From assembly GCA_010015805.1 (NCBI GenBank), contig ML978139.1, positions 310,001 to 374,000 of the forward strand: DNA of 64,000 nt. The letters are read 5' to 3'. The translations under genes were made by a program, and so were the position numbers. This DNA comes from Rhizodiscina lignyota (Eukaryota > Ascomycota > Dothideomycetes > Aulographales > Rhizodiscinaceae). The stretch's first letter is position 1, and every line of letters begins with the position of its first letter. Positions 41,125 to 51,107 of the stretch are shown piece by piece. Below the pieces are notes generated by a model. That model made no database searches and was not told where the DNA came from. It worked only from the letters and a program-made list of their open reading frames with translations.

Positions 41125-43409
41125 ATGGAGAGAATAAAACAGACGTTTGCACAATGCAAAAAAGATCAGAGGGTACTCATCTCCTCGAAAAATAGTCAAT
41201 TGAACATAAAGACATATGCTAATAGCTCTACAGTCCGCCTTGGTCACCTATGTGACGGCAGGATATCCCACGCCTGAAGAAACCCCCGACATAATGCTGG
41301 GGATGGAAGCTGGTGGCGCCGGTACGCTTACCACCAAATACCCCACCACCTACCCCACACACTGACAGATATATCTATACAGACGTCATAGAACTCGGCA
41401 TGCCCTTCACAGACCCCATAGCTGACGGCCCCACGATCCAAAAGTCCAACACCCAGGCCCTTAAGAACGGCGTCACCACCTCCTCATGCCTCCAAATGGT
41501 CCGCGACGCACGATCGCGGGGCCTCAAAGCACCAGTCCTGCTCATGGGCTACTATAACCCGCTTCTGAGCTACGGCGAAGAGCGCATAATGAAGGATGCA
41601 AAAGAGGCTGGCGCTAATGGCTTCATCGTCGTCGACTTGCCACCGGAAGAGGCGGTCAAGTTCAGAAACTTCTGCGCAAAAGGTGGCTTGTCGTACGTGC
41701 CGCTCATTGCACCGGCGACGTCAGATGCACGCATGCGACTGCTGTGCAAGATTGCGGATTCCTTCATATACGTTGTCTCAAGAATGGGTGTCACAGGAGC
41801 CACGGGCACGCTCAACACTGCACTGCCAGAGTTGCTCGAGCGGGTACACAAATACTCTGGCAATGTGCCGGCAGCGGTGGGATTTGGCGTCAGCACGCGC
41901 GACCATTTTCTAAGCGTCGGCAGCATTGCGGAGGGCGTGGTGATTGGGAGCCAGATAGTCAACGTATTATCAGAGGCCGGCCCGGGAGGCAATGGAGCAA
42001 AGAAGGTGGAAGAGTACTGCAAGATGATCACAGGACGAGACGGACGCGCAAACGGAACTACGAGAGAAGTCGGCATTGTTGAAGCAGTGGCCGAAGCAAA
42101 AGAGCCGAGTGGTGTGCAAGTGGATGGTGTTGTAAAGGACAGTGGAGAGCCTGGACTAGTAGATCAGATCGAGGCGCTCAATGCAGACGGTACTGCAGAT
42201 TCGACGGTCCTCCCATCAAGATTCGGCGAATTTGGAGGACAGTATGTTCCAGAGTCGCTTATGGACTGCCTGACTGAGCTCGAGGCCGCATTCAACGAAG
42301 CAAAGGACGATCCGAAATTCTGGGAGGAGTACCGGTCATACTACGACTACATGGGACGACCCGGCAGACTACACATGGCAGAGCGATTAACGGAACACGC
42401 AGGAGGCGCAAACATCTGGTTGAAGAGAGAAGACCTGAACCACACCGGAAGCCACAAGATCAACAACGCCCTCGGACAAATACTCCTCGCGCGCCGCATC
42501 GGCAAAACCGAGATCATCGCAGAGACCGGCGCTGGCCAGCACGGCGTCGCAACAGCCACCGTCTGCGCCAAATTCGGAATGAAGTGCACTATCTTCATGG
42601 GCGGCGAGGATGTGCGCCGCCAGGCCCTCAACGTCTTCAGGATAAAACTCCTTGGCGCGCAGGTCATTGCGGTCGAGGCGGGCTCGCGAACACTCCGCGA
42701 CGCCGTCAACGAGGCGCTGAGAGCGTGGGTCGTGAGACTCTCGACGACACATTACATCATCGGCAGCGCGATCGGCCCACATCCTTTCCCCACCATTGTA
42801 CGAACGTTCCAGTCCGTCATCGGCGCAGAGACGAAGGAGCAGATGCAACAGAAGAGAGGGAAGCTGCCCGACGCAGTGGTTGCGTGCGTCGGCGGCGGGA
42901 GTAATGCCGTCGGCATGTTCTACCCGTTCGCCAACGATCCCTCAGTCAAGCTGCTTGGCGTCGAGGCCGGCGGCGATGGCATAAATACCCCGAGACACAG
43001 CGCCACCCTGAGCGGCGGCACGAAAGGCGTGCTGCACGGCGTCAGGACGTATGTCCTCCAGGACGAGAACGGCCAGATCAGCGACACACATTCCGTCTCC
43101 GCTGGTCTCGACTACCCTGGTGTTGGCCCAGAGCTGTCGAGTTGGAAGGATACCGAGCGAGCCAAGTTCGTTGCTGCTACTGACGCGGAGGCACTAATTG
43201 GGTTCAGACTGCTCAGCGAGTTGGAGGGCATTATCCCCGCGCTGGAGACGAGCCATGCGGTCTTTGGCGCGATGGAGTTGGCGAAGCAGCTTGGAAAGGG
43301 GAAGGATGTTGTTATTTGTCTGAGTGGCAGGGGGGATAAGGATGTGCAGAGTGTGGCGGATGAGTTGCCAAAGCTGGGCCCGCAGATTGGGTGGGATTTG
43401 AGGTTTTAG
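41125..43409 (+). CDS. TRP5: Tryptophan synthase, bifunctional alpha-beta
   Basis: Last two steps of tryptophan synthesis: indole-glycerol phosphate cleavage (TrpA part) and PLP-dependent condensation of indole with serine (TrpB part), fused as in all ascomycetes. Exons 41125-41172, 41234-41321, 41383-43409; introns of 61 nt each. Product 720 aa. Seen: first exon [16 protein letters not shown], then [32 protein letters not shown] with catalytic Glu/Asp, [19 protein letters not shown]; a linker at about residues 250-300; then [37 protein letters not shown] containing the PLP-binding Lys, [29 protein letters not shown] for phosphate binding, and a C-terminal CLSGRGDKD. Single-copy housekeeping gene. 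Confidence 0.97.
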
Positions 43410-43524
43410 AGTTTGGGGATTGTAAGGCTGGCGTATTGGATGGACGAAAAGTTAGATATTAACGTGTACATGATATATCTTAGGCGCGAGCATCGAAGGC
43501 CCGTTCCGTTCCTGAGATTATACG

Positions 43525-43794
43525 CTACTCTGCTTCCCAGGTGCACGCGTGCGCTTGTAGCAACCGCACCACCCCAATCTGGTGGGGCGAACTCGTCAAT
43601 GGCCGCCTCAGTATCTCTGCTATAAGGTAGCATATGATAGCCGGGGTCTGGCCATCTCTATCCCCGCATTCTATGTCAACTCTGCCTGTCTCAAGTAGCA
43701 TGATTACTTGCGCTTTAAACCCTCTCTGAGCATGCATATCGAGACTAACGTAAAGGTTTAAGGTTGTTGACAATAAGTTCTTTAGGCGTATCAA
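43525..43794 (-). pseudogene. Possible ankyrin-repeat relic
   Basis: A minus-strand frame reads VIMLLETGRVDIECGDRDGQTP, of which the VxxLLETG-x-VDxxxxDxDGxTP order is that of an ankyrin repeat, and later IGVVRLLQAHA, like the second helix of the next unit. The segment between is not ankyrin-like, and no flanking repeats or start region are seen. It could be a decayed fragment or a chance likeness. Confidence 0.3.
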
Positions 43795-43992
43795 CTGGTC
43801 ATGCCTTAACTTTCTCTTGAAATGGAAGCCTTGGGATGATAATCTTGCAGTCAGTCGTTTCGAATATTGTACTTTAGCAGGCTTTTACGTAAAAACGAAT
43901 AGAGTACAGCATTAGTACTAACGGCACATTCTCCACTATAGGCCGAATTGAAACTACCGCGTTTATTTAGAGTACATAGTCGCAGACTTGAG

Positions 43993-44235
43993 GTGTGCTT
44001 CCACTTAGAGAGCTTCCGCCACAAGCTTCCACCACAGCTTCCACAGGACTTCCACCACGGGCTTCCGCAACGACAAAGCTTCCGCAATTATGGGGAAATG
44101 AACAAAGAATGCAGGAGCTTCCGCCAGATATCAAATTCTGCCTTAATGTTTGTAAGCTTCCGCCAGAGTACAGGCAGTCTAATGGAGGAAGAATACTACA
44201 AACTCCTAGTGGAGGCCTTCAGTGCTTCCGCTAGG
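43993..44235 (+). repeat. Cluster of about ten GCTTCCRC motifs
   Basis: GCTTCCGC/GCTTCCAC-like octamers occur about ten times, irregularly spaced, between 43993 and 44235, always in the same orientation. One plus-strand frame (43995-44234) reads them as repeated LPP/LPQ tripeptides (ELPPQAS, GLPPRAS, KLPPEYR). It lies 150-400 bp upstream of the SDR gene at 44391. Confidence 0.6.
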
Positions 44236-44390
44236 CACTCCGCAATATGACTACATAGCGTTCCGATAGCATCGGTCTATAAAGTGGAAGGCTTTCACAA
44301 GACAAGACTAGCAAGACGCCGAGAAGCCTTGCATCAGTTCCCGCAAGTCGTAAAGATACAACAACCGTCTGAAAGCTCATCCCCATCACA

Positions 44391-45316
44391 ATGGCTCACC
44401 CTTCGTTCACCCCAACCTACCACACCAAGCCCTACGCACAGATATCGGCCTCAAATCCACACCTCTCGTGTAAAGGCAAAGTAGCCTTCATCACCGGTGG
44501 TGGCCGTGGCATTGGCCGTTCGATCGCAAGAGCGTTCGCCATCGCCGGTGCCAAAGTCTTCATCATTGGCCGCTCCGAGGCCAGCTTAAAGGACACGTGG
44601 GAGGAACTATCGAAGGTGAACGAATCTTCCGATCCTGCCGACGCCGCGTACATGGCTGCAGATGCTTGCGATCGCGCTGCGGTAAAATCTGCTCTGGATG
44701 CTGCTATGCGGCTTTTCGGCTCGATAGATATTTTGGTCAACAACGCCGGCTACCTGGATGCAAATCGCTCAATTGTCGACTCCGACTTCGACGACTACTG
44801 GCGCTGCTACGAAGTGAACGTCAAAGCGGGGATCATCATTGCACAGGAATTTCTGCACTTGGCCCAGCCGGGTGCAACGTACATCAACATCTCCTCGGGG
44901 GCGGCGCACATCCCGTATATTCAGAACTTCTCAGCGTACTCCTCCTCGAAGATGGCGTTTGCGAGGATAGTAGAGTTCATGCAGGGAGAGAATCCGGAAC
45001 TCCGGGTATTCAACGTGCAACCGGGAGCGCTCAAGACGGATATGCAGTTGAAGGCACCGCATATTCAGGCTGATGATCATATTGGTAAGTTTGCCAGTAT
45101 GACGTGGTTCTTAGGAGTATTTCAGACTAACAGTCGATCTTCCCAGATTTGCCCGGCGGATTCTGTGTTTGGCTGACCAGTAGTGATGCCGACTTTTTGA
45201 AGGGTCGCTTCGTATGGGTGAACTGGGATGTCGATGAGATGCTGAAGCGCAAGGACGACATCTTGAAGAATGATTTGCTGAGGTTGCGTCTTTCTGGATG
45301 GCCGCGAGAAGACTAA
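44391..45316 (+). CDS. Short-chain dehydrogenase/reductase
   Basis: NAD(P)-dependent oxidoreductase, 287 aa. Exons 44391-45084 and 45147-45316; intron 62 nt. Seen: TGGGRGIG cofactor loop at about residues 36-43, GRSEAS after strand 2 (Arg suggests NADPH), DILVNNAGY, catalytic Ser in INISSGAAH, catalytic YSSSK, and VQPGALKTDM. Start ATG 44391 in a good context (ATCACAATGGC). Its stop lies 15 bp from the stop of the convergent Zn2Cys6 gene. Substrate unknown. The neighbouring regulator and a second SDR make a small pathway cluster plausible. Confidence 0.9.
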
Positions 45317-45331
45317 GCAGGTACCTCAGCC

Positions 45332-46582
45332 TCATGCATAGGCCTTGTATTTCTTGACAGATTCCCAGTCCAGTCCACACATTTGTAGATTATCTTCGCC
45401 AACCCATTCCGCTGTACCATCCACATCATCCATCAAAGCTGTCATTAATAGTCCAAGCTCTTTCGATTGCTCTACGCTCATACCCGCGGCATCAGTCGAC
45501 CATTGTGATACCCTAAGCTCGAAACGAGGCTTCTGGTCCCATGTCTTTCTCCAATGGTACTCGGATGGAGCTTCCCATAGTTCTGCCTGACCCGTGAACG
45601 ACAGCTTTTCCACTTTGCCACAAACCGGATCCATGCCGTGTCGCATAAAGCTGTAGACGCCCTGAAGCATGTACGATGTGAGAATGGTCCGCCGAACGCT
45701 CTCATCAAACACCCAGAACATCCAGTTCGAATTCTCAATCTGCGACTCGATGCCGAACAGAGGATCCATGAGAGCAGTCTTCAGGGGTTTAAAGTGCTTC
45801 AGCAATTCAACTGTCCACCGGACTTGTACTAGTGCATCAGCTTCGGCTTCCGCTCTGGACCTTATGTCTCCATCTAGAAGTCGCATGATTTGATAAAGGA
45901 CAAGACACCGCGTCGTCACGAGTAGCTCGCTCGGCGTCGCAAATGGTATGTCCTGACGGTCAACTAGCGCCTTAGCTTTCCGCCGGATAACTTCGAAGAC
46001 GAATGTCTGGTTCTCCGCGTTCTTCGTCGAATACAAAGCACACGCGCTAAGTGCATCGAGAATCATCTCGGAAGTCTTCACAGAAAGAAGTTCCTTATGG
46101 ATGAATGGATTGGTCCGGCGTTGGGCGAATCCTGCAGGCCATTTCTTGAGAAGTGCGGCTGCGTAGTAGACTCGGGGCATGTAAGCCTGGCCGGACATAA
46201 TCGAGTTGTCCTCTTCAATCTCTTTCGCCAGAGAACTCGGCATTATAACGTCATCTACGTCGGCATACATTGTCGCATCGGCATACCAGTTCATCTCATT
46301 GCCTAGCGCGAAGGACGGGTTGAAATCCAAGTTATGGCCATCAAAGTTGTTGCTCTCTGGGGTCACAAGCATTGCCACATTTGCAGCATTTCCGTCATGA
46401 GTTGAAACTCCATTCGACGGCATTGCCCCAAAAACAGCAGCGGTGGCGGGAGACGGCGGCTCATTTTGATATGAGCAAGTGAGGCCTCTCTCCGCACATC
46501 TCTTGCAGAGTGGTACGTCCAGACTGCATTTACGCTTTGATTTGACGCAGTTTGCGCACGATCGTCGGATTGGGAGTGGCAT
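45332..46582 (-). CDS. Zn2Cys6 binuclear-cluster transcription factor
   Basis: Fungal-specific DNA-binding regulator, single exon, 416 aa. Seen: zinc cluster at residues 9-36, CANCVKSKRKC then PLCKRCAERGLTC, spacing C-x2-C-x6-C-x6-C-x2-C-x6-C. Then a Ser/Asn/Asp-rich linker and an alpha-helical central domain with the middle-homology feel (LSACALYSTKNAENQTFVFE, LVTTRCLVLYQIMRLLDGD, MFWVFDESVRRTILTSYMLQ). This type of short Zn2Cys6 factor often sits in small metabolic gene clusters. It is convergent with the 44391 SDR and codirectional with the SDR at 46838, whose stop is 255 bp upstream of its start. Confidence 0.93.
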   Translation of the reverse strand: MPLPIRRSCANCVKSKRKCSLDVPLCKRCAERGLTCSYQNEPPSPATAAVFGAMPSNGVSTHDGNAANVAMLVTPESNNFDGHNLDFNPSFALGNEMNWYADATMYADVDDVIMPSSLAKEIEEDNSIMSGQAYMPRVYYAAALLKKWPAGFAQRRTNPFIHKELLSVKTSEMILDALSACALYSTKNAENQTFVFEVIRRKAKALVDRQDIPFATPSELLVTTRCLVLYQIMRLLDGDIRSRAEAEADALVQVRWTVELLKHFKPLKTALMDPLFGIESQIENSNWMFWVFDESVRRTILTSYMLQGVYSFMRHGMDPVCGKVEKLSFTGQAELWEAPSEYHWRKTWDQKPRFELRVSQWSTDAAGMSVEQSKELGLLMTALMDDVDGTAEWVGEDNLQMCGLDWESVKKYKAYA

Positions 46583-46837
46583 CGGATGTTCACATCCTCA
46601 AGAAGGGAACAAGCCGGTTTGTATAGAGGACGGTAGATGATAAATCTTCTGACCTTGACATGGATTTCCTGTCTAAGCCAAATTAGGCTAGACCGTTAAC
46701 CTTCTCTATTTTCCCCTTTCTGCAAGAGATGTTGAAATTCATGAAAAACCCTCAGGATAATATTCAAAGGTGTCTATCTCTTTGAACGCTGAATTCCGAA
46801 GTCTATTTTTGATTCAGTGCCATCTAAAATATCAGAA

Positions 46838-47881
46838 CTATTCTCCAATCCGACGACCTCCCAACCCGACTCCGTTGTCGAATGCAGTGCTCCTCGCGAC
46901 TTTGTCAATGATGTCTAGATCTTTGGTAAACTTGTCGACATATTCTCTCGCTTTGTCCATGGCATCTCCACCAAGAGGTAGCCGCAGACAACCTTTGATA
47001 TCCTCTGCAGCACCCGAACCCGTGCCAGTAGCAACGTCAATGATCACTTTCGCCGCTTTCGCTGGATCTCCTTCCTGAGTTCCATGTATCGTGGGATAAT
47101 GCGACAAGGCGCTATCCACGGGGCCTCCAACATAGTCGTCACCGAGTCCCTTCGCAGGCGTGGCGTATGAGCTCACCAACCAATTTGTCCGAAACAGCCC
47201 AGGCTCGACAATGAGAAGGCGGATCCCAAACGGCTTCAGCTGCAGCGCCAATCCCTCGCCGAGGGCTTCGAGAGCAAATTTAGACGCAGAATACATGATG
47301 CCGCTTGCCATCGATAAGGTCAGGCCGGATATGCTGGACATCATGACTATTGCCCCTCGTCGTTTTTGGCGGAAGTGTGGGATTACGCCTTTGGTCACTT
47401 TTATTGTGCCGAAGAAGTTTGTTTCAAATTGAGCTCGAATCTCCTCTTCACTAGATTTCACTGTCAACATGTAGCCCAGAGATGGATATGGTAGTACTAA
47501 CCTCATATCTTCCAAAGCACCGTAAATTCCATAGCCTGCAGCATTAACAAGTACATCCAGATCTTCTCGCTCCACAAGCTCGCAGACTACCTCTTGGATA
47601 TTGGCAGCAGTCAGATCAAGTTGCAACCATTTCCCTCCAGCTTGAGCGAATTCTGGATGTTGATCTGCCGCCTTTTTGATATTGCGGCCGGTACCAAATA
47701 CCACATGACCTCTCTGAAGCGCGTCCAATGCAATTGCAAGGCCGAGACCGGATGACGCCCCCGTAACAAGAAATTTGTGCATCCCGTCTCTTTCAGTCAC
47801 GATCTTCGAATGTGTCTTGTCCTTTCTTGCGAATGGTCGTTGGGTTGATGAGGTGCCGAGGATCGGCGGAGTGTTGTCCAC
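46838..47881 (-). CDS. Short-chain dehydrogenase, classical type
   Basis: Exons (minus) 47881-47502 and 47450-46838; intron 47451-47501 is 51 nt, in phase and stop-free, so the unspliced frame carries a false insert between LEDM and SEEEIRAQFE. Spliced 330 aa, or 297 aa if translation starts at the internal ATG at 47782 (MHKFLVTGASSGLGLA), which fits the family better. Seen: TGASSGLG, GRNIKKA, DLTA, LVNAAGYG, catalytic Ser in MMSSISG, YSASK, EPGLFRTNW. This group includes fungal SDRs resembling ketoreductases or steroid/retinol dehydrogenase-like enzymes. Divergent from the RraA-like gene with 341 bp between. Confidence 0.85.
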   Translation of the reverse strand: MDNTPPILGTSSTQRPFARKDKTHSKIVTERDGMHKFLVTGASSGLGLAIALDALQRGHVVFGTGRNIKKAADQHPEFAQAGGKWLQLDLTAANIQEVVCELVEREDLDVLVNAAGYGIYGALEDMRLVLPYPSLGYMLTVKSSEEEIRAQFETNFFGTIKVTKGVIPHFRQKRRGAIVMMSSISGLTLSMASGIMYSASKFALEALGEGLALQLKPFGIRLLIVEPGLFRTNWLVSSYATPAKGLGDDYVGGPVDSALSHYPTIHGTQEGDPAKAAKVIIDVATGTGSGAAEDIKGCLRLPLGGDAMDKAREYVDKFTKDLDIIDKVARSTAFDNGVGLGGRRIGE

Positions 47882-48222
47882 CGAGTCACGAAACCTCTCC
47901 CCTCTTCAAGTGACGAAGCTAAATACAAGAACTCCGTGCCCTTCTCCAGGTTTCGCTCTTCCAGTCATTAGTGCATCGTCCGGAGAGTATTGCTGCGGGA
48001 TAGATTTCTGGCGCTCCTTTAAGTAAGTTCCGTACCCCACCACAAGGAATGACCCCACTCGAAGCTGACGTTGAAATAAGGATCCATCGATATAGCTGCA
48101 AACAGCCATTGATAATTTCCTTCTGCCACTGAACTTCAAGAATCAATCCTTCTTCTATTTCGGTATAGTCCTTAGTCACTTGAAAACAACCACGCCCCAT
48201 AGACCTCTGAATACGTGCGACA
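47882..48222. promoter_or_regulatory. Divergent promoter region of SDR and RraA-like genes
   Basis: 341 bp between the two starts; a candidate target of the adjacent Zn2Cys6 factor, but no CGG-Nx-CCG pair was firmly identified. Confidence 0.35.
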
Positions 48223-49084
48223 ATGTCGTCCGACGCTGAAGTAAAGACTCTATGCGAGGAAATCAAGAAGAATTTTTCAGCGTGTGATGTAATCCTTCTT
48301 TCCACTCGAATGCTTCAAAATGCCAACCTTATGCACTACAGGTGTCAGACGCTCTGCTAACGCTGCACGTGCCTTCTGCGGGTCTGCTCCCGGATATCCG
48401 TATGCCTTCCTCAAATATATTATGGAAGTGAACTTTATTTTCCCCTAATAGATTTTGCTAGACCCAATACCGCGACAGAAGTACTGGTACACTCGTATCG
48501 TTGCGCCCATCAGCACGGTCGTTTTCGTCCCGACAGATCTCTCGCCAGGCAGCCCGTTATGGATTGAGGGCGTCCCAAAGGAGTCCAATATCCCGGCAGG
48601 AAAGCACTTTACAGACATTCCTCCCCCAGGATCCATTCTACTGGAGCATAATCCAAAAGATCAGCTCGTGGCGCTGTTCGGTGATATTGTCGCCACACGT
48701 CTCAAGACCCGCGGCGTTCTGGGTGCCATTGCTAACGGCCGTGGACGCGATTTTGTTTCTTCCGACAAGGTCTGTGATGAGAACTTTACCATGTGGTGCA
48801 AGGGTCTAAGTACCGTGGGCACGTCGATGGAGGCGAAGCCGTGGGCTGTGGACGTGCCGGTCAAGATTGGGAAGGTGGAGGTTAACCCGGGAGACATCAT
48901 GGTCGCGGATGAAGGTGAGAGGGGAATTGCAGTCATTCCGAGGGATAAGCTGAAGAAGATTGTTGAAATGCTTGCGGTGCAAAAGAAGGCAGATGATGGG
49001 CTGCTGAATGACGTAAGGAATGGACAGAGCATGGCGGATGCGATTAAGAATTGGCCGGAGCATTATAGTGTTCAGCCACACTGA
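48223..49084 (+). CDS. RraA-like protein (HMG/CHA aldolase or oxaloacetate decarboxylase type)
   Basis: Family of class II pyruvate aldolases (4-hydroxy-4-methyl-2-oxoglutarate aldolase) with oxaloacetate decarboxylase activity; bacterial RraA is an RNase E inhibitor. Exons 48223-48288, 48342-48399, 48462-49084; introns 53 and 62 nt. Product 248 aa. Seen: CDVSDALLTL early helix, GLLPDIHPIP across the second splice, RIVAPISTVVFVP, then the metal/substrate signature GDIVATRLKTRGVLGAIANG followed by RGRD, and DVPVKIGKVEVNPGDIMVAD, VIPRDK. The acceptor used is the second of two TAGs (48461); the first gives the wrong frame. Possible role in aromatic-ring catabolism; inference. Confidence 0.88.
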
Positions 49085-49345
49085 TTGTGCGGACTTTGTG
49101 GCATTATACTATCCACTGCAGTATCTTCAGATGCTCAATTAGTAACAGGACCTATTGTTCGCGCTTGCGTGCGAACTACGAAGGGCCGAGCAAAGTGTGT
49201 CTCTTTCGTACGGAGCTCCCGTCTTTCACAGAGAACCAGTGACGGAAGTTCTCCTCATCTTCATTTTAAATCATCACTTCCATGCGTTCCGACGTCAATG
49301 GTCCAGGCATGCGTTGATTCTTTATTTTCAGGCAGAATAATAACT

Positions 49346-49867
49346 CTACAGATCATGTTCTCTCTGTGGCCACCGAAACAAGTCCATATACTTCTCGACA
49401 AAGTTCAGATCCGTCGTCATCGGGCCCGTAATCCGACTGTCAACTCGGCGATCTCCATTCGAATAGGTCCTATGTTTACGAGAAAGGCTCTCGATTTCGG
49501 CGTCCTCCATTCGCCTGACGGGCCAGAAATCCATAATATCCAATGCGAACTCCCCAGCCGAGGTCAAGGCCTTCCTCGCGGCTTGCCTCATAGCAACCCA
49601 ACGCTCCCCCAATATTGACGTTTTAGAAACACTGCATCCGGATGTCCCAAAACATTCCGGCTCTGCTCTGGTCCGGTGCCCGGTGCAGCGTGTATTGCGA
49701 CATATCCAGAGTCCTTTCCAGCCGACGACTGAGTTAAACCAGTCGCTATACGAAAAGCACTCCTGACATGATGGAGCTCCAGCGCGAAGATGCTCGCCGA
49801 CTAAGTGCTCGGGAATGTCTTTGAGTTTTAGTGCCGATGGGTACGCTGGTGAGGCGAAGTTAAACAT
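49346..49867 (-). CDS. Cys/His-module orphan protein, paralog 1 (variant lacking first Cys)
   Basis: Not recognised; 173 aa, single exon. It has the shared module: H26, C34, C37, C56, C61, H64, C72, with WICRNTRCTGHRTRAEPECF as core. The first position, Cys in the other copies (C-x-H), is Gly24 here. Next the block LTSAGEFALDIMDFWPVRRM and a C-terminal MTTDLNFVEKYMDLF-RWPQ segment. The last twelve residues (DLFRWPQREHDL) are identical to paralog 2, so the two are a recent duplicate pair. No signal peptide or membrane segment is seen; probably intracellular. Metal binding is inferred from Cys/His spacing. Confidence 0.8.
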   Translation of the reverse strand: MFNFASPAYPSALKLKDIPEHLVGEHLRAGAPSCQECFSYSDWFNSVVGWKGLWICRNTRCTGHRTRAEPECFGTSGCSVSKTSILGERWVAMRQAARKALTSAGEFALDIMDFWPVRRMEDAEIESLSRKHRTYSNGDRRVDSRITGPMTTDLNFVEKYMDLFRWPQREHDL

Positions 49868-50078
49868 CGTGTTCTTGCGAAGAGAGTGAATTGTTTAACA
49901 AGACTTGATGGAGAAGTATGACCACTCGAGGAACTGTGATGGAATGACAATATTGAGATTTACTGAGGTGTTCTACGCTAACTTGTATTTAAGGTCGATA
50001 AGTTCAGTGACAAGAACGTTTCGAGGTCCGAGAGCATTCACTCAACGTACCATGTCACATCAATTACCATCGACCAAG

Positions 50079-50630
50079 TCAAGTTGTATCATATGACCAC
50101 AGATCATGCTCTCTCTGCGGCCATCGAAAGAGATCTAAAAATCTCTCCACACGAGCAAGATCTGTCACCACAGGCCCTTTCAACTTGCACATGAGACCAT
50201 AATCAGCCGGAGCCAATAGTACGCCCCTCATTGTCGGCCCTGGGCAAGCATGTCGATAATCATCTGCCAACTGCTGGATATGCATATCAGTCATTTCCCT
50301 GACCGGCCAAAAGTCCATGATGATATCGAGAGCCCATTCACCAGCTTGCGGAAGCGCCTCTTGAGCGGTGCCCCTCACAGCGGCCCAACCGCCGATCCAG
50401 CCGTTTTGATATACTATATGCCTTCTACCGAAGCATTCGGGCTCGACTTTTGTTCGATGGCCGTAACAATGCTCGTTATGGCATTTCCAAAGGCCAGAAG
50501 TAGAGCAAGCGTAGCATTTGCGATTGCATGATGGCTCGCCGGCGCGAATGTGCTCGCATTGTAAATTCTCAGGGACTTCATCGCGATTGACGTCGATTAG
50601 TCGAGTCCATGAAGTGATGCCCGTTGCCAT
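50079..50630 (-). CDS. Cys/His-module orphan protein, paralog 2
   Basis: Not recognised; 183 aa from ATG 50630 (MATGITSWTRLIDVN). The in-frame ATG at 50735 would add 35 residues without counterpart in the paralogs. Module residues: C25, H27, C35, C39, C50, C55, H58, C66; core LWKCHNEHCYGHRTKVEPEC. Then LPQAGEWALDIIMDFWPV, a variable segment, and VVTDLARVERFLDLFRWPQ. The end extends paralog 1's C-terminus by WSYDTT. Same strand as paralogs 1 and 3, 211 bp from paralog 1. Confidence 0.85.
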   Translation of the reverse strand: MATGITSWTRLIDVNRDEVPENLQCEHIRAGEPSCNRKCYACSTSGLWKCHNEHCYGHRTKVEPECFGRRHIVYQNGWIGGWAAVRGTAQEALPQAGEWALDIIMDFWPVREMTDMHIQQLADDYRHACPGPTMRGVLLAPADYGLMCKLKGPVVTDLARVERFLDLFRWPQREHDLWSYDTT

Positions 50631-51107
50631 GATTCCGTTGTAAAGGGAGTTGAAATATAGGAAATATTTGTTTGGCCTCGAAGGAATACCGAGTTTGAAT
50701 CTTTGCAAAAGAACACATTTAAGAGTATGAAACATTCAAACATAATAAATATTAATAGCAATAGCCGGCCTTGTGACAGCCAGTGTCACTATTATGTCCA
50801 TGGGACTACGAAGATATTGTATTTAATTGTGAAACACTGAAGCGCCTTTGTCTTATAATGGAAGCAATGTGATTCAGATCAATTTTTTATTTAGATTCAA
50901 CTTTAGCCTATGAATCTCGCTGCTCATATGAATCTCTCAGTTACCTATTGAGAGCTCGGGAACAGTCATGTATAGACAGATTGGTTATGATAAGCTGCAT
51001 CATCGCTATTCACTCAGCTCATACCTTAATTCTCAGTCTTCCAGCCGCACGACACCAACCCGCTGAAACAATGTAGTAAGTGCGCCGGGAATGGGAAAGG
51101 CGTATCA
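50631..51107. other. Intergenic region in the paralog cluster
   Basis: 477 bp; AT-rich, no gene or repeat recognised. Confidence 0.45.

Larger units (their letters stand above)
43410..44390. other. Intergenic region with ankyrin-like relic and GCTTCCRC repeats
   Basis: About 1 kb. The relic and the repeat cluster are listed separately; otherwise nothing recognised. Confidence 0.5.
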
